In this document: positions 60,220 to 64,000 of the stretch, piece by piece | Layout of the letters: every line of letters starts with the position of its first letter | How positions within the stretch are numbered: position 1 is the first letter of the stretch | Source: Paenibacillus cookii | GTDB taxonomy: Bacteria > Bacillota > Bacilli > Paenibacillales > Paenibacillaceae | Direction of reading: 5' to 3' | Assembly: GCF_018333375.1 (NCBI RefSeq) | Contig: NZ_BORW01000002.1 | Location: 248,001-312,000, forward strand | Length of the DNA stretch: 64,000 nt | The notes under the pieces: generated by a model | The model's database searches: none | Told to the model about the DNA's origin: nothing | The model's input: only the letters and a program-made list of their open reading frames with translations | Made by a program: the position numbers and the translations under genes

Positions 60220-61923
60220 CTAGTCTTTCTGTCTGTCCGAATACCACTCGTTGACCTCGGCCGTCATTTGGTCACCGCCCAATCGATGCCACTCCTCGAC
60301 GAAATGATCGAATTCTTCGATGGGACGACCAAGGATAATATTGGTGAACGTATCCATCGCCAGGGAGTCGAGAATGGATTGTTTCTCGATCATCGTGTCG
60401 GTTGGAGCACCCACAAAGCTTTCATACAATAACTGGTTGTTCCTTTTGTAACGGTCAAGGATGGAAAAAGCCCCCGACGGGCCGTAGGTTCGTTCCCAGC
60501 CCCAACCGGACGGATCGTTCCGGGTAAGGTAGGCCTCGATGTTTTTTTGAATCGCCCTTGCCTCATCCTTAAGCACGGAAGAGTCCCCGGTTCGCCGAGC
60601 TTCTTCGATTTGGTAATAGGCATTCAGATTTTTCAGCGCCGGATAAGGGGTGACGGGAGAAAGCTGCCACGCCGGATAAGGGGTGCTGTAATAGGTTTCG
60701 TATTCGGCCGTCGCTCCCCAGTTCTTTTCCAGATGCAAATTGAACAGCTTGACAACCGCTTCGGGATGAGCCACCCCCTTGCGGACGGCAAGAAATTGAT
60801 GGGTTGCGAAGCGGAGCGGCACTTTCGCCGCATTCCCCGTCGCCGATACGATGGGAAATGCCTGCCACCTTGCTTCCGGGTCCCGCTCATGATTTCCTTG
60901 CACGACAAACGACCCCCACTGTTCGCCGTACATCATGCCATATTTTCCTGCGGTAATTTGTTCTTTTACTTTGATGCCGTCCTTAAACATAAATTCCTCA
61001 TCGATTTGGCCGTTCCGATACATGTCCTGCAGGACCTTCAGTGCGGTCTTGACCTCCGGCTGAACGGCGCCGAAGACGAGTTTGCCGGATGAATTCCGAA
61101 TCCACATATTCGGAAAGGCGTCGTAACCGGCCATGAATGCCGACAAGCCCATCACGGGATCCCACAAATATTGGGTCACCGGAAGCCCCAATGTATCGTT
61201 TTTCCCGTTACGGTCCGGGTCCCTTTCTGTAAACGCTTTCGAAATCTCCAACACGTCATTCATCGTTTGCGGCGGCTGCAAACCGAGGCGCTCCAGCCAA
61301 TCGGTCCGAATCCAAATATATTGGGCGCCCTCAATCGATGAGCTGGTCTCGGGAATGCCCATCAATTTTCCGTCCACCGTAGCGGCTTCGAACGGCCCGG
61401 TCCCTTCTTGGCCCAAAATTTCTTTCGTAAACGGCGCCGCATATTTCTCATAGGCTTGGGACAAATCCTGAATCAGGCCTGCATTGCTCAGTTGGCGGAG
61501 CTGCTCCGCATTGACTCTCACGACATCCGGCAAATCGCCCGCGGCCAGCGCGACGCCCAGCTTCTGATTGTAGAGGGTGCCTTTCGCCGTCCAATCATAT
61601 TTGATTCGGATGCCCAGCACTTGTTCGTACAAGCGGGTCCATCGGTTATCCTCCAGCGTTTCCCCCGGTAGCGTTTTGATGAGATTGTCCAAATCATCGC
61701 TCGTCTCCCGCACGAAGGTCAGCTCGATCGGCGGGTTGTACTTCCTTAATCCAGGCTCTGTATAGGTATATTCTCCATCACTCTTCAACGGCAAACCGCT
61801 CTGATTCGTTAAGCCTTTCCCGTCGCAAGACGCCAGCATAGACAACGGGAACGTGATCGTAAGAAGAAGCGTGACCATGCTTATTCTGGAAATACGCAAG
61901 CGTGCAACCCCATTTCGTTTCAT
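60220..61923 (-). CDS. Extracellular solute-binding lipoprotein (LplA/YtcQ-like) upstream of a YesM/YesN pair
   Basis: A 567-residue lipoprotein with lipobox MLASC (Cys33). It belongs to the long binding-protein group for large oligosaccharides: IPETSSSIEGAQYIWIRTDWL, the Asp-rich RDPDRNGKNDTLG, and LLYESFVGAPTDTMIEKQ near the C-terminus. ATG 61923 has no clear ribosome site, which is odd for an abundant protein. No permease is seen on either side in this window. Its place directly ahead of a kinase and regulator suggests either a sensor partner or a binding protein using remote permeases. Confidence 0.9.
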   Translation of the reverse strand: MKRNGVARLRISRISMVTLLLTITFPLSMLASCDGKGLTNQSGLPLKSDGEYTYTEPGLRKYNPPIELTFVRETSDDLDNLIKTLPGETLEDNRWTRLYEQVLGIRIKYDWTAKGTLYNQKLGVALAAGDLPDVVRVNAEQLRQLSNAGLIQDLSQAYEKYAAPFTKEILGQEGTGPFEAATVDGKLMGIPETSSSIEGAQYIWIRTDWLERLGLQPPQTMNDVLEISKAFTERDPDRNGKNDTLGLPVTQYLWDPVMGLSAFMAGYDAFPNMWIRNSSGKLVFGAVQPEVKTALKVLQDMYRNGQIDEEFMFKDGIKVKEQITAGKYGMMYGEQWGSFVVQGNHERDPEARWQAFPIVSATGNAAKVPLRFATHQFLAVRKGVAHPEAVVKLFNLHLEKNWGATAEYETYYSTPYPAWQLSPVTPYPALKNLNAYYQIEEARRTGDSSVLKDEARAIQKNIEAYLTRNDPSGWGWERTYGPSGAFSILDRYKRNNQLLYESFVGAPTDTMIEKQSILDSLAMDTFTNIILGRPIEEFDHFVEEWHRLGGDQMTAEVNEWYSDRQKD

Positions 61924-62111
61924 AGTGTTAGAAGCGTATCATTTCTATTATTCATGGATTTCATTGACAAAACAATCCGCATCTCTTTACTTGCATGCCG
62001 TATTTTTACTTTTTTTGGGTTTTACGGCATTTTATAAGGGAAGGCTCCCCGCTTCTGCGGATGGGCCTTCCCTTATAAGCTTATAAAACATTGAATCCGC
62101 TGCCTGCCGCG
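61924..62111. repeat. Intergenic region with two hairpins downstream of xynC
   Basis: TTATAAGGGAAGGC and its exact complement (62032-62078) make a 14-bp stem. TGCCGTA and TACGGCA (about 61997-62029) make another. Neither has a good T-run. They separate xynC from the binding-protein gene and probably act as terminator or attenuator. Confidence 0.5.
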
Positions 62112-63779
62112 TTACGAACCTGGCGAAACGGTAACGCTGTCCATATTCGGCCCTTCCGTCCCGGTTGTAACGACTTTTAACGTGTTGATTCCGCTGTTCA
62201 TGGATACTTGAATCGTTTGATTTCTCCAGGTGGACCAGCTGCCGGTCGCTGTAAACTCAGCATTGCTGATCGCTTTTGTCCCGTTGACGTAAACATCCAC
62301 TTTTCTTGAACCGGATTCCAGCGCGTAACGAAAATTCACGTTTTTGGTTCCGGCCACTGCGCAATAAATACCGTTCCACTGAACGGCTGCGCCGGATGAG
62401 GCATTAAAGTTAACGTATCCGGTGCCGTGATATCCGGGATTGACGGTTTCAACGACCGCCTCTGTCAATGTCGTGCCGCTTTCTGCTTCGTAAGTGCTGC
62501 CGTTGCTGCCCAAGTCAACCACAAACGTGGTCACGCTCTGGGCTGGAAGCTGCGCCGTAAATGAATCTCCGGACGTATGAACAGACCCGGGGGCCAGATT
62601 GCGGCCGGCGTCCGTCACCCATGAAGATACCTTGGATGCCGTTCCGTTTTGCAGGACGAAATGTTGGCTTTTGGCCGAAGTGCCCCTGTTGATCGCCACG
62701 ACCACAACCTTGTTGTCGCCTTTATAGGCGGATGTATATACGTCGGTATCCGGATTCTCCGTTGCATCGATCCTCACGTAACCAGGGCGAACGAACTTGG
62801 AGAAATGAGCCATGTTGTAACCCCGCTTGCTTATCGAACCATCCTCCTTGATCGGACCGTACTGCCTGCGGATATACCACCATACGTAAGCCTGAAAATC
62901 CCCCTTGGCCATCGCTTTGTGAATATGATAGGAAACATCCAGCGCTTCCGGCCAACGATCCGCCGAATTATTATCGCTATTGGGGTAATAGACCTCCGTC
63001 ATCCAGAGATCCTTCCCCGCTCCTTTTTCTTTGAATAGAGGATAAGAAAAGTTGTCGAACGGAGTGCCGTACAGATGGGCGCCCAGAATATCCATGTTGG
63101 CAAGGGCCTGGGGATCATTCAGAATCGGGTCCGACATGTTTTTCAGATAAGAAAATGACTCGGGAGCGATTACCCGGCATTGGATGGACCCGGCATTTTC
63201 TTTCATAAAGCGAAGCATTTCTGCCGGCGTCCACCACGTCCAGGTATGCGCATAGTCAGGTTCGTTTTGGACCGAAATCGCATACAAATCGACGCCGTTA
63301 TTTTTCATATACGTAACAAAATCGTTGAGATACTGCGCATAGGCAGCGTATTTATCGTATCTGAGCCGTTTGGCCGATGTATCTCCGTTACGATTGAAGG
63401 TCTCGGTCATATCGCTTGGGGGATTCCAAGGTGAAGCAAAAACGATGGCTCCGCGCGCGATCGCGCTTTTGGCCGTTTCGACTTCCTTGCTCCACTGATT
63501 CCGATCTTCATCCACATGAATTCGTAAAACGGAGAAGCCCAATTGGTTGTCCCCGTTGCCAAATGCGGTTTCCCGTTGCGCTGCCGTCAAGTCTCCCGCC
63601 CATACCGGATGGTTGATTCCTCCGAACCCGCGGATCACTTGCTTCTCGGCGGCCAAATTGATCGTTGCATCGCTTGCCGCCAAAGCTTTGTTAGGTACCG
63701 ACACCGAAACGCTAAATATAAGTGACAACATCGTGCAGCATGCCAACCATGCGCAGACGGGTTTCTTAAACCGTGACAT
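62112..63779 (-). CDS. xynC: Secreted GH30 glucuronoxylanase with C-terminal CBM6/35-like module
   Basis: A 555-residue exported enzyme that cuts glucuronoxylan at sites set by methylglucuronic acid branches. The signal peptide is about 1-35 (ends KALAAS). The GH30 subfamily 8 catalytic domain shows acid/base Glu173 in SVQNEPDY and nucleophile Glu262 in WMTEVYYP. The arginine-bearing WWYIRRQYGPIKEDG loop recognises the glucuronate. From about residue 430, YEAESGTTLTEAVVETV to the end is a CBM6/CBM35-like module. AAGGAG precedes ATG 63779. Its product aldouronates fit import by the cluster's binding proteins and cleavage by the intracellular GH10. Confidence 0.95.
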   Translation of the reverse strand: MSRFKKPVCAWLACCTMLSLIFSVSVSVPNKALAASDATINLAAEKQVIRGFGGINHPVWAGDLTAAQRETAFGNGDNQLGFSVLRIHVDEDRNQWSKEVETAKSAIARGAIVFASPWNPPSDMTETFNRNGDTSAKRLRYDKYAAYAQYLNDFVTYMKNNGVDLYAISVQNEPDYAHTWTWWTPAEMLRFMKENAGSIQCRVIAPESFSYLKNMSDPILNDPQALANMDILGAHLYGTPFDNFSYPLFKEKGAGKDLWMTEVYYPNSDNNSADRWPEALDVSYHIHKAMAKGDFQAYVWWYIRRQYGPIKEDGSISKRGYNMAHFSKFVRPGYVRIDATENPDTDVYTSAYKGDNKVVVVAINRGTSAKSQHFVLQNGTASKVSSWVTDAGRNLAPGSVHTSGDSFTAQLPAQSVTTFVVDLGSNGSTYEAESGTTLTEAVVETVNPGYHGTGYVNFNASSGAAVQWNGIYCAVAGTKNVNFRYALESGSRKVDVYVNGTKAISNAEFTATGSWSTWRNQTIQVSMNSGINTLKVVTTGTEGPNMDSVTVSPGS

Positions 63780-63920
63780 CTTGTTATCATCTCCTTATAC
63801 ATCGTCGTCTCGCTAATACGATCACTGCGCGAACATGATTTCATGGGAAGCCCTGCGACCACCCCGGTCCTTGACGGATCCGTTCGTCTCTCCTAGTCAT
63901 GCAACGTTTTATGCGACGTT

Positions 63921-64000
63921 CTAGTTCCACTTCATTTCTTGTTCAGCCAGCAGCCGTTTGATGGCTTTGGCGGCTACCACGAACAATTCGGGTTTGCCAA
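63921..64000 (-). CDS. 3' end of an unidentified gene (partial)
   Basis: The right edge holds about 25 codons ending KAIKRLLAEQEMKWN and a TAG stop, read on the minus strand. Of the three minus-strand frames at the edge, only this one stays open to a natural-looking C-terminus. It is too short to identify. About 140 bp separate it from xynC. Confidence 0.5.
   Translation of the reverse strand, partial: GKPELFVVAAKAIKRLLAEQEMKWN

Overview
The window looks like chromosome of a Paenibacillus-type Bacillota. It is moderately GC-rich, with GGAGG-type ribosome sites and frequent TTG/GTG starts. Menaquinone is made by the futalosine route (mqnB, mqnD), and the sugar importers lack their own ATPases. 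YesM/YesN-type two-component pairs, a DUF5696 lipoprotein and a modular CBM22-GH10-CBM9 xylanase point the same way. No tRNA, rRNA, insertion sequence, prophage or CRISPR array was seen. All functional calls come from reading motifs, without database searches. Region 1 (1-25.7 kb) is mostly housekeeping and stress genes in short units. It holds a partial TetR regulator, a DHA2 drug exporter divergent from its MarR regulator, a nitroreductase and a divergent MurB-like flavoprotein. A ketosteroid-isomerase-like protein, mqnB-mqnD and an ACT-malic enzyme follow. Next come acetyltransferases, an OatA-type acyltransferase behind a coupled 30-codon ORF, and a MocR regulator overlapping ddl. After these lie an OsmC protein, a VanW protein, a GH27 alpha-galactosidase with an AraC regulator, an OhrR-like repressor divergent from glutathione peroxidase, and a cytosolic hybrid histidine kinase. 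Region 2 (25.8-49.1 kb) is a hemicellulose-use locus. At its right end a secreted GH10 xylanase cuts arabinoxylan outside the cell. In the middle, a minus-strand transport cluster (45240 down to 32375) encodes two solute-binding proteins, one of them a 958-residue fusion with two carbohydrate-binding-like modules. It also encodes two pairs of permeases, an NHL/TPR membrane protein, a Yip1-family membrane protein and a DUF5696 lipoprotein. At the left end four enzymes without signal peptides (two GH43, one GH10, one CE1-type esterase) would finish the imported oligosaccharides in the cytoplasm. Each half has its own divergent AraC-type regulator, and the one beside the transport cluster has a receiver domain lacking the phosphorylation residues. 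Region 3 (49.3-54.9 kb) is a four-gene MacAB-like ABC operon with two ATPases, one carrying an AbrB-like C-terminal tail. Region 4 (55.2-64 kb) returns to xylan: an intracellular GH43-CBM6 arabinofuranosidase, a solute-binding lipoprotein directly upstream of a YesM kinase and YesN regulator with no permease in view, a secreted GH30 glucuronoxylanase (xynC), and the 3' end of one more gene. Together the xylan genes suggest a two-tier strategy: a few extracellular endo-enzymes, import of large oligosaccharides, and intracellular debranching and hydrolysis. Candidate catabolite-control and operator sites are marked. The most unusual items are the two-importer cluster with its CBM-fused binding protein, the pseudo-receiver regulator, and the AbrB-tailed ABC ATPase.
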